In this document: in pieces, positions 55,047-64,000 of the stretch | Numbering within the stretch: the first letter of the stretch is position 1 | Layout of the letters: each line of letters opens with the position of its first letter | Origin: Uranotaenia lowii | Lineage: Eukaryota; Arthropoda; Insecta; Diptera; Culicidae | Direction of reading: 5' to 3' | Length of the DNA stretch: 64,000 bases | NCBI RefSeq assembly: GCF_029784155.1 | Contig: NC_073692.1 | Span: 323,885,906-323,949,905 of the forward strand | The notes under the pieces: model-generated | Told to the model about the DNA's origin: nothing | What the model saw: the letters and a program-made list of their open reading frames with translations, nothing else | The model's database searches: none | Translations under genes and position numbers: made by a program

Positions 55047-57292
55047 GAAATAACCAACCGTCATTAGCTCCACATTTATTCTGGGAACTCGTTACTGATC
55101 AACAGTACGAAAATGAACCAGAAATGTGTGAGATCTCCTTACCAGAACCCAATGATAACCGCCCATTTGTTTCAATGATTATCTACAACCAAACCGTCCA
55201 AGCCCTGCTTGATAGTGGCAGTAGCTACACCATCATCAGTGAGAAACTCTTTTCAAAACTAAAATCAAAAAAACTCAACACTCTTGAAAAATCGTTAACA
55301 CTAAGATCAGCCAGCGGAGACAAATTGAAGATTCTCGGACAGGTTCATCTCCCTTTTCAGTTTAGAGGAGTTACCAAGATAATCCCCACATTAGTTGTGG
55401 CAAATCTAGCGCTAGCTTGTATTTGTGGCATGAGTTTCTGGGATAAATTTTCAATCCACCCAACCCGATTAGATCGAGAAGGAGATCTTTGTGAAATTTT
55501 AGCCTCAGTAGATATCAGTACAGATCCACAGCTCACTGGTGAGCAAAATGAAGCCATCGAGAAAATCAAAACTTTGTTCTTACCCGCGAATGAGGGAAGT
55601 TTAACGATCACACCTTTAGCGCAACATAGTATCATAATAGCAGACGAGTGGAAAAATAAGCCACCGGTTCGGCAGTTCCCATTCGTAATGTCACCTAAGG
55701 TACAAGCATTAGTGGATGTCGAACTTCAGCGATTATTAAAGGCGGGAATCATCCAGAGAAGTAATTCTGATTGGTCCTTAAACTGTGTACCAGTCGTCAA
55801 GCCAAACAAAGTTCGTTTGTGTTTGGATGCGCGTAAGATCAATGAGCGCACGGTGCGCGACGCGTATCCGATGCCTCATCCCGGACGCATTTTAGGTCAG
55901 CTTCCGAAAGCGAACTTCCTTTCTACAATCGATTTAACCGAAGCTTTTCTTCAGGTGTCTTTAGATCCAGACTCAAGAAAGTACACTGCTTTCAGTGTTC
56001 AAGGTAGGGGACTTTTCGAATACACTCGAATGTGTTTCGGACTTGTCAATAGTGCAGCTACCCTAGCGAAAACTATGGACCGAGTATTAGGGCATGGCGA
56101 GCTAGAGCCATTCGTTTTTGTGTACCTCGACGATATCGTCGTGGTCACAGAAACGTTTGAGCACCATATTCAAATCCTTACAGAAGTTGCGCGTCGTTTA
56201 CGAGAGGCCAATCTGTCAATAAACGTTGAGAAGTCGCGGTTCGGTGTCGCGGAAATTCCGTTTCTCGGATACCTGCTAAGCACCGAAGGTCTTAGAGCCA
56301 ATCCAGAAAAGATTCGCCCAATAGTGGAGTATGAAAGGCCGACCACGATAACTAAACTTCGCAGATTCTTGGGCATGGCGAATTATTATCGGCGATTCAT
56401 CGCCAACTTCAGTAGGGTAACGGCTCCTCTCAGCGACCTTTTGCAAACGAAATCCAAATCCATTAAATGGACGGAAGCTGCAGAGGATGCATTCGTTAAA
56501 ATAAAAGAGCTCCTAGTGACATCGCCGATATTAGCCAGCCCAGACTTCGATCGCGAGTTTATTATCCAGACAGATGCCAGTGACGTGGCAGTGGCTGGTA
56601 TCCTTACACAGCAGCAGGAAGACGGAGAAAAGGTTATCGCGTATTATTCGCACAAATTAACAACACCGCAGAAAAATTATCACGCCGCAGAAAAAGAAGC
56701 GCTGGCGGCAATCTTATCCATAGACGCATTTCGCGGATATGTGGAAGGCTACCGTTTCAGTTTAATGACTGATTCGTCAGCACTTACGCATATTTTAAAC
56801 ACAAAATGGAAAGTAGGATCCAGGTGTAGCAGGTGGTCTCTAAGTTTGCAGCAGCATGATATGAAGATATCGCATCGCAAGGGCAAAGACAACGTTGTTG
56901 CTGACGCGTTATCTCGTAGCATAGCTGCAATCATAGATTCTCCTACTACATCCTGGCATTCCTCTATGATGAGTAAAGTTAAAAATAACCCCGATGATTA
57001 TGTTGACTTCAGAGTAGAAGATGATACGTTGTGGAAGTTTGTGTCCCAACGAAACAATCCATGTGACCAACGCTTCGAATGGAAAATCGTTCCACGAAGT
57101 GATGAAATTCCTGATATTCTCAAAACGAATCATGATTCGGTATTCCACACAGGATATGATCGCACGATCGCGAGAATACGCCAGCGATATTATTGGCCCA
57201 GGATGGCCACAGACGTTCGCCGGTACGTTCAAGCATGTGGCACATGCAAAGAAGTAAAAGCTCCATCACAGCCAGTAAACGCTGAAATGTGA
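54932..57292 (+). CDS. pol: Pol part 1: protease, reverse transcriptase, RNase H, integrase zinc domain
   Basis: The frame lies -1 relative to gag and overlaps it. Translation as Gag-Pol would enter it at the slippery site 54983-54992, so the ATG at 54932 is probably not used. The protease motif ALLDSGSSYTIIS sits near residue 93. RT blocks include LCLDARKINERTVRDAYPMP, FLSTIDLTEAFLQVSLDPDS and FVFVYLDDIVVV (near 397). RNase H has IIQTDASDVAVAGIL (near 545), EKEALAAILSIDAF and VVADALSR. The integrase HHCC domain (HDSVFHTGYDRTIARIRQRY to CGTCKEV) is at about 732-775. The frame ends at TGA 57290-57292, four bases before the ATG at 57296 in the same frame. This looks like a single nonsense change in an otherwise full-length Pol. 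Confidence 0.93.
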   Translation: MWKLWTQRVSNQLLSLLFKKREPSEPKSRFGWSNNASVRNNQPSLAPHLFWELVTDQQYENEPEMCEISLPEPNDNRPFVSMIIYNQTVQALLDSGSSYTIISEKLFSKLKSKKLNTLEKSLTLRSASGDKLKILGQVHLPFQFRGVTKIIPTLVVANLALACICGMSFWDKFSIHPTRLDREGDLCEILASVDISTDPQLTGEQNEAIEKIKTLFLPANEGSLTITPLAQHSIIIADEWKNKPPVRQFPFVMSPKVQALVDVELQRLLKAGIIQRSNSDWSLNCVPVVKPNKVRLCLDARKINERTVRDAYPMPHPGRILGQLPKANFLSTIDLTEAFLQVSLDPDSRKYTAFSVQGRGLFEYTRMCFGLVNSAATLAKTMDRVLGHGELEPFVFVYLDDIVVVTETFEHHIQILTEVARRLREANLSINVEKSRFGVAEIPFLGYLLSTEGLRANPEKIRPIVEYERPTTITKLRRFLGMANYYRRFIANFSRVTAPLSDLLQTKSKSIKWTEAAEDAFVKIKELLVTSPILASPDFDREFIIQTDASDVAVAGILTQQQEDGEKVIAYYSHKLTTPQKNYHAAEKEALAAILSIDAFRGYVEGYRFSLMTDSSALTHILNTKWKVGSRCSRWSLSLQQHDMKISHRKGKDNVVADALSRSIAAIIDSPTTSWHSSMMSKVKNNPDDYVDFRVEDDTLWKFVSQRNNPCDQRFEWKIVPRSDEIPDILKTNHDSVFHTGYDRTIARIRQRYYWPRMATDVRRYVQACGTCKEVKAPSQPVNAEM
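54983..55027 (+). promoter_or_regulatory. Programmed -1 ribosomal frameshift signal (gag to pol)
   Basis: In the gag frame the codons TGT TTA AAA AAC contain two overlapping slippery heptamers, T_TTA_AAA (54983-54989) and A_AAA_AAC (54986-54992). After a 6-nt spacer (GGGAGC) comes a hairpin: 54999-55008 pairs with 55017-55027 (CCAGCGAACC with GGTTCGGCTGG, one bulged G), loop AAAATCGC. Slippery site, spacer and stem are in canonical positions, and the pol frame is exactly -1. Confidence 0.88.
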
Positions 57293-57295
57293 AAA

Positions 57296-58156
57296 ATGAA
57301 ATTAGCCAATCAGCCTTGGCAAGTGATATCGATAGATTATGTAGGACCGTTGCCTCGTAGTAAGCATGGCAATCAGCATATGCTAGTAGTATCCGATTAC
57401 TTTTCAAAGTGGGTAATGATTCAGCCTGTGAGAAATATTAGCAGTTCATCGCTTTGTGCTATTCTAAAAGATCAGTGGTTCTTGCGAAATTCAGTGCCAG
57501 AAATCATCATTACGGACAACGCAAGTTGCTTTCTGTCAAAGGAGTTCAAAAGTATGCTGAATCATTTTAGAATAACACATTGGCTGAACTCCAAATATCA
57601 CTCACAAGCTAATCCAGTCGAAAGGGTGAACCGGATTATAAATGCGGCTATACGTACTTATGTTCAGAACGATCAACGACTCTGGGACACTCGTGTCTCA
57701 GAAATCGAAATGGTTCTGAATACAAGTACGCATTTGCCAACCGGATTCACACCTTACTTTATAATTCACGGTCGAGAGTTCACAGAAACGGGTTCAGATT
57801 ACAAATTATTTCGGCATCAAGAATCGCTAAGTCCTCAAGAATTAGAATCGAGACGGGAAGATATGTTTAAAAATACTTATGAAATAGTCCGTCAAAATCT
57901 GCGTAAGGCCTACGAATCTAGTAAAAAAAGATACAATCTCCGACATAGGAAAACAGCCGTAGCTTTTATGGACGGTCAACTCGTGTACCGGAAGAATATG
58001 AAGCAATCTAATGCTGCCGAGCGATATAACAGTAAATACGGAAAACTGTTCCTTCCTTGCCGAATTCGAACAAAAATAGGAACCTCTTCATACGAAATTG
58101 AAGATCTAGACGGTAAAAGCCTAGGCATTTGGGCCGCTGCTAATTTGCGTCAGTGA
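57296..58156 (+). CDS. pol: Pol part 2: integrase catalytic core and C-terminal domain
   Basis: The 286-codon frame is in phase with pol part 1 and separated from it only by the TGA at 57290-57292. PWQVISIDYVGPLPRSKHGN provides the first catalytic Asp, PEIIITDNASCFLSKEF the second and YHSQANPVERVNRIINAAIR the Glu (DDE). GQLVYRKN and SKYGKLFLPCRIRTKIGTSS, YEIEDLDGK follow as the chromatin/LTR-binding C-terminal module. Integrase inserts the cDNA. If the TGA is not suppressed, the core would be lost in this copy. The ATG at 57296 is probably just a Met codon of the fusion. Confidence 0.92.
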   Translation: MKLANQPWQVISIDYVGPLPRSKHGNQHMLVVSDYFSKWVMIQPVRNISSSSLCAILKDQWFLRNSVPEIIITDNASCFLSKEFKSMLNHFRITHWLNSKYHSQANPVERVNRIINAAIRTYVQNDQRLWDTRVSEIEMVLNTSTHLPTGFTPYFIIHGREFTETGSDYKLFRHQESLSPQELESRREDMFKNTYEIVRQNLRKAYESSKKRYNLRHRKTAVAFMDGQLVYRKNMKQSNAAERYNSKYGKLFLPCRIRTKIGTSSYEIEDLDGKSLGIWAAANLRQ

Positions 58157-59044
58157 TAACCGATTTTATTCAGAAAGAAATTTCCAGATCCGATTAACTA
58201 GAGAAGAAGTTGACATGCTATTCACTCACGATATTGTAGTTCTAATCGAAAGGCATAATAAATTATTTTTCAAAAATTCTAATATCAGTAACCGTTAGCT
58301 ACGTTCATTCAGAAACTTCGCAAAAGCCATTGTCCGTCGTCGAAATTGGGATAAGCAGATAAACAAGATAGATATCAACAACAAAAGTTCTAAAACCTCG
58401 GTAGAAGTGAGTGCGGAGGCGTTTATACATCATCATATTCTGTCAGCCACCGTAATTCTAGATGTATTTCTGTTTCAAGAAGTTGGGTAATTCTGAAAGT
58501 TTCCACGGGATACCACAGTTAGGTTATTTAAAAAAGAAATTTTTCAGAGTATTCCCATTTTCATCAATGATTTTCTGACCAATTCTAAAAAGGAAATGGT
58601 ATTTGAATATTTTATTAGATCCTTAAATAAGGATACTAAATGTCCTAGTTCTTGTATGAATGTTAAAGAATGAGAAGTGTATGAATGAGAAAAAGGGATT
58701 CCGGAGTCCCGCATGAGTGTTTGTATGTATGTTGTATGAATGAGGATAAGGTAGTTAAAAGTTGTTGATAAAACTCGCCAGTGATTGGTATTTAAAAGAA
58801 AGGTGTAAAATAATTCTGTCCTTAATAAAAAAAAAAAGCTGTTCGTTTGCCAACCGATTGGATGGATAATGGTTCTTAAAATATGTTTCTGGTACGTGCA
58901 GGAGGTATTAATGAATTTTATTTGTTGCGCTGATGCTTTGGAACACCAGAAGATATCCAGACAATATCTTGAGATTGATCAAAGGCAAACTTCTAGAGAA
59001 TTTGACAAGAGGCTTAACCTCAGAGAAAAAACCCTCGTTAAGTT
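58157..59044 (+). other. 3' untranslated region after pol
   Basis: About 890 bp without a recognisable gene. The short frame at 58869-59153 has no signal peptide, membrane span or domain and runs into the 3' repeats, so I do not call an env gene. Repeats of TGTATGAATG-like sequence occur at 58654-58745. Confidence 0.6.
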
Positions 59045-59543
59045 TTGGGGCATTGTGCCGTGCTTTGTAACCCCGCTCAAAAAGTTGTTCGAAGATTTAG
59101 TTAATCACACTACTTATTCATGTACTTTTCGAGCCAAGGGAGCCGCGGATTAGTGCTTGTACTTCCATCCTGCAATTTTCTCATCAGTACGAGAAAGTCG
59201 TTCCGTGCATTGTAACCCCATTCGAAAAATGAACGAAGGAGCTGTTTCATAAAAAAATGACACTGCTTCGGCATGCGCTTATCGAATCAAGGGAGCCGCG
59301 GAAATGGATTTACAAGTATTTCTAAGTTACAATGTTCTGAGTACAGGAAAATTGTGGCCGTGCTTTGTAACCCCGTTTGAAAATTGAGCACTTAGTACTT
59401 TAGCAGCTCCTCTGCCTAGCATGAAAAATCACAGTACTCGGTAGCGCGCTTATTGAACTAAGGGAGCCGCGGTTGATGGACATTGCACCGCCGTCCATTG
59501 CACAATTTTTCTCGGGTTTTTTCTCCCCCGAGTACGGGAAGAT
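59045..59543 (+). repeat. Three diverged tandem repeats ahead of the 3' LTR, with polypurine-like motifs
   Basis: CCGTGC(T/A)TTGTAACCCC occurs at about 59059, 59205 and 59357, and AAGGGAGCCGCGG at about 59136, 59289 and 59460, marking units of about 150-190 bp. Each unit ends with a purine-rich motif: AGTACGAGAAAG (59186), AGTACAGGAAAA (59340) and AGTACGGGAAGA (59531). The last directly precedes the LTR start TGTAACC and is the likely polypurine tract. Confidence 0.8.
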
Positions 59544-62500
59544 TGTAACCAGCCTTCTGCTGTTTACAATTAAAACTCTGCTGCTTGGGACAACTGGATT
59601 GATGTCAAAAACTATTGTTATATTTTTTTTTGTAAATTGTCCTTAAATTCCTAAACCCAGATTACCACATTATACTTCACTGTTAAGTGTTTGAGTTATG
59701 TCGTATTTTGCGTTTAGTAGCCTCGGGTTGGTGTCACCATTAGTTAGTTTGTTTTCCGTTATTTATTTATTTATTTATTTGTATATTCGTTAGTTTTGTT
59801 CATATTCAGATGTTTATTTATTTAAAAAAAAAAAAACTAATTACTTAGGCTAAAAAACAATTATTCAATTATTTGTCAAAAAAAAAATTAAAAAAATATA
59901 TATAATTACTATTGCAAGAAGGGAACATCGCCATTCAAAATTTCAAATTTGAATGTGCTATAAAAATTGAAAAATAAAAACATAGAATTGAAAATCATAT
60001 TGACACCAACCATAAAACAAAAATTGTACTGCTCCTGTCACCGGGAAGGCGTGTCAACGATGGGGACAAGATTTGGGGCGGAAATGAAGGAGATGGAAGA
60101 TGAGTCGAAGGATATATATAGGACCCCTGACGGTACATGAGGCCTCTTCTTGGAAAACGATCGTTCAGTTCGGGTGCGCGATTTAAGCGACGTCTAAAAT
60201 TCTTTTTGAGTCCGTAACACCAAAGAAACGGCCAAAAGTTTACCCCAGTTTACCCGCGAGTGTGCGAAAAGGTCAAGCGACCCCCTGTGCAATACTAATC
60301 GGGAAATATTGTGAAGGAAGGCACTTACGAAAAACCCGCCATTCCGACCGAACAAGCTACCATCCAAAAATACGGTTACAACACACGTGTGGTAAAGGTG
60401 CTCTGGGATATCGCTCCCGAACATTGCCGAGCATCATTGTTCTCCGCCAACACAGGCCTGATTCTTGGCACCGGACAGAACGATCACAGGTCTCCGTCAA
60501 CAAAGACCTCGTGCCTAACATCCAAGAAAAACCTCACGGATCTCCGTCAACTTAGATCCGTTTAGCGAACAACAGAGGTCTCCGTCAACATAGACCTCGT
60601 GCTGTTCAGCCTACAAAAAGCATCCCAGGTCTCCGTCAACAAAGACCTGTCCTATTCCCGAAGAATTGCACCGTACCTACCGTAGAAACACCATCCTGGT
60701 CAACAACCGTCGTCGTAGCCTTACCTGCCATCATCCGCCTACTGCAAGTCCCCCAACGAGTCGACCACCGAGCATCACGGCCGCATCGAGTGTACCAGCA
60801 ACCTGCAAATAAAATCAACAAAATGCGCAAGTACTTACCTTTTTTATAACAATTCGTTCACCAATTCAAAACCTAAAATCAAAAACCGAGAGTGATGGGA
60901 AATTGCTTCCCTTGAAAAGCAAAAGGAAAACATTTCAATAAAACTTGAATAATGTATGGTCCACCATCAAAATCCAGTTGTTGTGTTCTATTTTCTAAAT
61001 TGATGTTCCCCTAAAGTAAATTTGAGTATTCCGTTCAAATAATTAGATTACAATCACAAAGTTCATAATTTTCCATTCGTAAATTTCCTAGTCGCAATAG
61101 TTCCACTCGTGCAGCAGAGTTTGGGAAGAAAGTAGGGTGGTCGGATTTACCGGTTTTTTTCAAATCCGGTATTTCGGTATTTGTAATTTACAAAACCGAT
61201 AAAACCGGTAAAACCGGTATTTTTCAAAGTTTATCGAATTCATGAAAGTGTTTCGTCTAGTTGCAGTAGCAATGGCATAAAAAGCTCAGAATTTATAAAG
61301 CAATAGATTTTGCAACATTTTCAATTGAAAAATCCTTTAAATTATCCCTTTGTCATAAACCTAAGAACACCCTCATGATAATCATAATATTTATCATCGT
61401 CATTTTATTATTATAGTATCGCATTGAGGTTGCAGAAATTAAAGAAGTTTCATATAATTTTCGACGATTTTTTTTCCTAAACTCTTTAGAACAGTATTCG
61501 GATTGAAGAACAGATAAAAAAGTTTTTATACTCTTTCATGAAAATGATATGGAATTTGATGTACGAAAAGATTTTTCGTTACAAAAAAAATGACTAAACT
61601 AAAAACTAAACAGAACTCAAAACACTCTCACAAAGCTTTTGGTTGACTCACAAAATTACAGATTATTTTTGTCTAAAATACGGATGTTTTCCCCGCAACC
61701 AGGTCGTGATCGCATCAAGTTTGCCTTTCCAAAATAAAAACGAACAAATAGAAATAAAAATATATAGAAAAAAAAAAACCTGTCAAAATTTAGCAATAAA
61801 TTTAGTTGTTTGGATCTGATCCATACGCTCTTTGTTGCTATAATACAGTTGCAAATTTATAAAAACTTTGTTACTGCTTTGTCTGGAAAAAGACAACGCT
61901 TCAACAGCGTTACAAATAGAATAAAAAACAGAGTTTCATCAATTACCTTGAAAATATTGATAGAGAAATTTCATGCAAACACTCTAACATGTGATTAAAT
62001 GCTGACTCTGTTGAAACATGTTATGTTTTAAAACAAAGTAGGAAGTTTCTTATCAGTTTTCAGTATTTCTAATATAAAATTTTTGAAAGCCCGGCATCGC
62101 TTACAACGATTTTGATAAACTTGTCTTATTTAAAGATAAAACATTTTTGCATCTTTTGACCAAATTTTAGTTTTTCAATTAAAACTACTGTGATTATTGT
62201 GAAGCAATTTCAATTTTTTTGTAACTGTATCTTTTTCCAGTCATTGTACACTTGTACAGTCTTTGAATGTTGTGGACCGTTAGTTCGATAAGTGAACTGA
62301 AATGTGTAAACTTTCATTAAAAAAATATTATCTAAGAGAGAGATGGCAGCTTGTCCATGCTTTTTTAAACGTCACTCTAGCTTTCATTCAAAATGTTACA
62401 TCGGCAAATTTTAGCAATAATCAAATCTCACATTAACCTTTTAGTAAGGTTTATTGAGCTAAGTGTTTGAAACTGATTGAACAAATATGAGTATTTGTAC

Positions 62501-62789
62501 TCATACATATTTTATAAAAAAAGGGCTGTGTCAATTTTATTACAATGCCAAAGAATTATGAAAAATTTACCGGAAATACCGGTTTTTTACCGTCTCAAGT
62601 GCCGGTATTTCCGGTATCGGAAAATGGACGGTTTTACCGGTTTTACCGGTTTCGGTAAAACCGGTTAGACCACCCTAGAAGAAAGTCCCGCCAAAATCGA
62701 TAACTCCTGGAGACCATTAGTGAACGCCCAGCCGGGCAATCAAAACGTAGAGTAGCTTTTTCACAGCCCTAACTAATTGAAACGTTTCA
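59544..62789 (+). repeat. 3' LTR, interrupted by a hAT element
   Basis: Begins TGTAACCAGCC and ends ACGTTTCA. It is identical in layout to 50680-52372 at a constant offset of 8,864 bp up to the hAT at 61133-62677. The hairpin array recurs at 60488-60649 and the TATA box at 60113. Observed differences from the 5' LTR are one substitution near 59604, two homopolymer length changes, one near 60911 and one near 62781. Confidence 0.95.
61125..62685. mobile_element. hAT-type non-autonomous element in the 3' LTR, 1,545 bp
   Basis: GAAGAAAG (61125-61132 and 62678-62685) is the 8-bp duplication. The element at 61133-62677 has ends TAGGGTGGTC and GACCACCCTA, followed on both sides by clustered ACCGGT motifs (CCGGTTTT and GGTAAAACCGG). 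The interior is AT-rich without a transposase. Because it interrupts a young LTR, it is the most recent insertion in the window. Confidence 0.92.
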
Positions 62790-62793
62790 AAGT

Positions 62794-63406
62794 TAACATT
62801 TTTATTTTTATTTTCCACCTACCTTTAGCGACAACCCTTTGTCCGATATCACGGTTCCACACAGCGGTAGCGAATTTGCTACCTTTTGGGCAAGGACACC
62901 ATTCGGAGCAATAAAGTAAACATAGCGGAAGATGATTCCTGCTGCCAGCTCATAAAACAACCTGTGTAAGTCGTCGTCGGTCGGTTTTCTGTGTGCCAAA
63001 AACTCTTTCGTGGCACATTGCTTTGCATTGGAATGGGAGGGCATCGGATGGTTTCTAGCCAGGGCCACATTTATTTCAGTCGATTATGTCCGCACTATGG
63101 GGAAACTGTATATTTATAAAAAAAAGATAGAAAGCGAGAAATATGGGAAAGGTAACAATCTACCTGACTAAGCCTTTTTCCTGCAAAATTTCTCCAAACC
63201 AATAAACAATGCGGAACCTAGTTTTCGTGATTTTTAATGCCCCTTTTACGGCCCTAGTTTTTTGGCACGGATTTTGGGTGGCTGCAGCACGAATCACGAT
63301 CATAATGATAAACGTTCTTAACGGCTGGCAGTTGTATTTCGCGTTTTGTTTTGGCGTAGTTTATCTAAATTACAGAACTGTGTAGGAATAATTTTTAAGG
63401 TACAGC
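62794..63406. other. Unassigned segment, GC-richer, no gene recognised
   Basis: About 62815-63090 is GC-richer and open on the minus strand for 86 codons (63068-62808), but the translation has no recognisable domain. It may be host DNA that once adjoined 50675 before the retrotransposon inserted. The 3' part is AT-rich. Confidence 0.35.
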
Positions 63407-64000
63407 TTAACCCTCCAAAGCCGTTCGGGTCAATATGACCCGAAGCGCACATTTCAAACATCTTTATCATCATTCCAATATACTGATGAACTGGTAGTTT
63501 TGACAGACCAAGTATGTTCTATGAAAATAATGATCAAATTAACGCCAAAAAACTAAAATTTGAGTTTTTAAAATCGGTTCATTGAGAAATGAAATACAGC
63601 TTAGCAAAGCCAAAACTGGATGTCGTTTTTTTAAAGTAAGTCTTTTTTCTACCGGAAGATCTGTCATAGCGGTAAAAACTTTCATTGGACCCCAACATAT
63701 CTATACATTGTCGGATAGATGAATTCTTGACAATTTCAAACATCAATGAAATATTTAAATACAGAAAAGCTGTCAGAAGTTATGAGTATTTTAAAAATAA
63801 AATTGATTTTTCGGACTTTTAACTTTCTGAACCAGTTTCTGAAAACCTGGTTATACATATCGACTTTATTTTGAAATTTTGAGTAATAAGAATGAATTAC
63901 CTACACAATGAATATAATATCATCAAAATCGGTTTACATTTACAGCCAGGAGAACGAAATCAAATTACAACTCATATTTCCCCGAAACGGATATTTAGCG
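63407..64000 (+). mobile_element. piggyBac-like element, left end; runs off the window
   Basis: TTAA (63407-63410) is followed by CCCTCCAAAGCCG and a perfect palindrome TTCGGGTCA-ATA-TGACCCGAA at 63423-63443. The arrangement of TTAA, a short end motif and a subterminal GTCA-N-TGAC palindrome parallels the element at 40313. The opposite end is not in the window. The visible interior is AT-rich and non-coding. Confidence 0.55.

Larger units (their letters stand above)
50676..62793 (+). mobile_element. Young gypsy-type LTR retrotransposon, about 10.56 kb plus a nested hAT
   Basis: 1,693-bp LTRs (50680-52372 and 59544-62789, the latter interrupted by a hAT) begin TGTAACC and end TTTCA. They are flanked by AAGT (50676-50679 and 62790-62793). 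Subtracting the hAT and its 8-bp duplication from the 3' LTR gives exactly 1,693 bp. The LTRs differ by about three substitutions and two homopolymer indels, which implies a very recent insertion. Gene order is Gag, then -1 frameshift, protease, RT, RNase H and integrase, the Ty3/gypsy order. Long LTRs and a lysine-tRNA-like primer site recall the Osvaldo/Ulysses lineage, but that assignment is tentative. No env-like frame follows integrase. Confidence 0.95.

Noticed and set aside
58869..59153. Possible env gene after integrase in the young retrotransposon
   Set aside because: Only 94 codons, no signal peptide or membrane segment, and it runs into the 3' tandem repeats.
62808..63068. 86-codon minus-strand frame
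   Set aside because: No domain or supporting context; described as unassigned.

Overview
The window looks like a piece of a large, AT-rich, transposon-bloated insect genome. A culicine mosquito or a close dipteran relative is my best guess. The guess rests on the mix of elements: a Penelope-like element, RTE-type and ORF1-bearing LINE pieces, copia and gypsy LTR retrotransposons, hAT, piggyBac-like, Mutator-like and Tc1/mariner-like non-autonomous elements, and tRNA-derived SINEs. I found no convincing host protein-coding gene. Everything recognisably coding belongs to retroelements, and the rest is AT-rich spacer, DNA-transposon derivatives, satellites and a few GC-richer unique islands that could be intronic or intergenic host DNA.

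Layout. 1-6500 is spacer with a GC-richer island (about 2260-3420), a 30-bp-arm hairpin (3558-3620) and an inverted pair of Penelope-type terminal repeats without a body (4713-5014). 6507-9285 is a 5'-truncated Penelope-like element on the minus strand, with inverted 126-bp terminal repeats and an imperfect 13-bp target duplication. Its GIY-YIG endonuclease is split by a LINE-like insertion that carries only ORF1 and a poly(A) tail. 9570-18400 holds two SINEs, a Mutator-like MITE with a 9-bp target duplication (14732-15609) and MITEs of other families. 18430-21690 has two heptamer satellite arrays on opposite strands.

25409-34518 is a decayed Ty3/gypsy element with 158-bp LTRs and CTATT target duplication. 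A minus-strand Ty1/copia element (27405-33033, GGTTT duplication) is inserted in its reverse transcriptase. The copia is itself interrupted by a 1.3-kb insertion flanked by a perfect 21-bp duplication, giving three nested levels. 38610-39350 is a 25-bp minisatellite. 40317-44414 is a piggyBac-like element (TTAA) with a 2-kb hAT derivative inside it. 44880-49685 is an RTE-type LINE broken by a 2.5-kb block that contains a hAT element, which in turn contains a 1.17-kb nearly perfect palindrome.

50676-62793 is the youngest and best-preserved unit. It is a 10.6-kb gypsy-type LTR retrotransposon whose 1,693-bp LTRs differ at only about five positions (three substitutions, two homopolymer indels). 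It has a lysine-tRNA-like primer site, a 713-residue Gag, a textbook -1 frameshift signal into Pol and one in-frame TGA before the integrase core. Its 3' leader has repeated polypurine-like motifs, and a hAT element has inserted in the 3' LTR. Each LTR carries four short hairpins with an invariant loop core and covarying stems. This is the most interesting structure I found. The window ends inside another piggyBac-like element starting at 63407.
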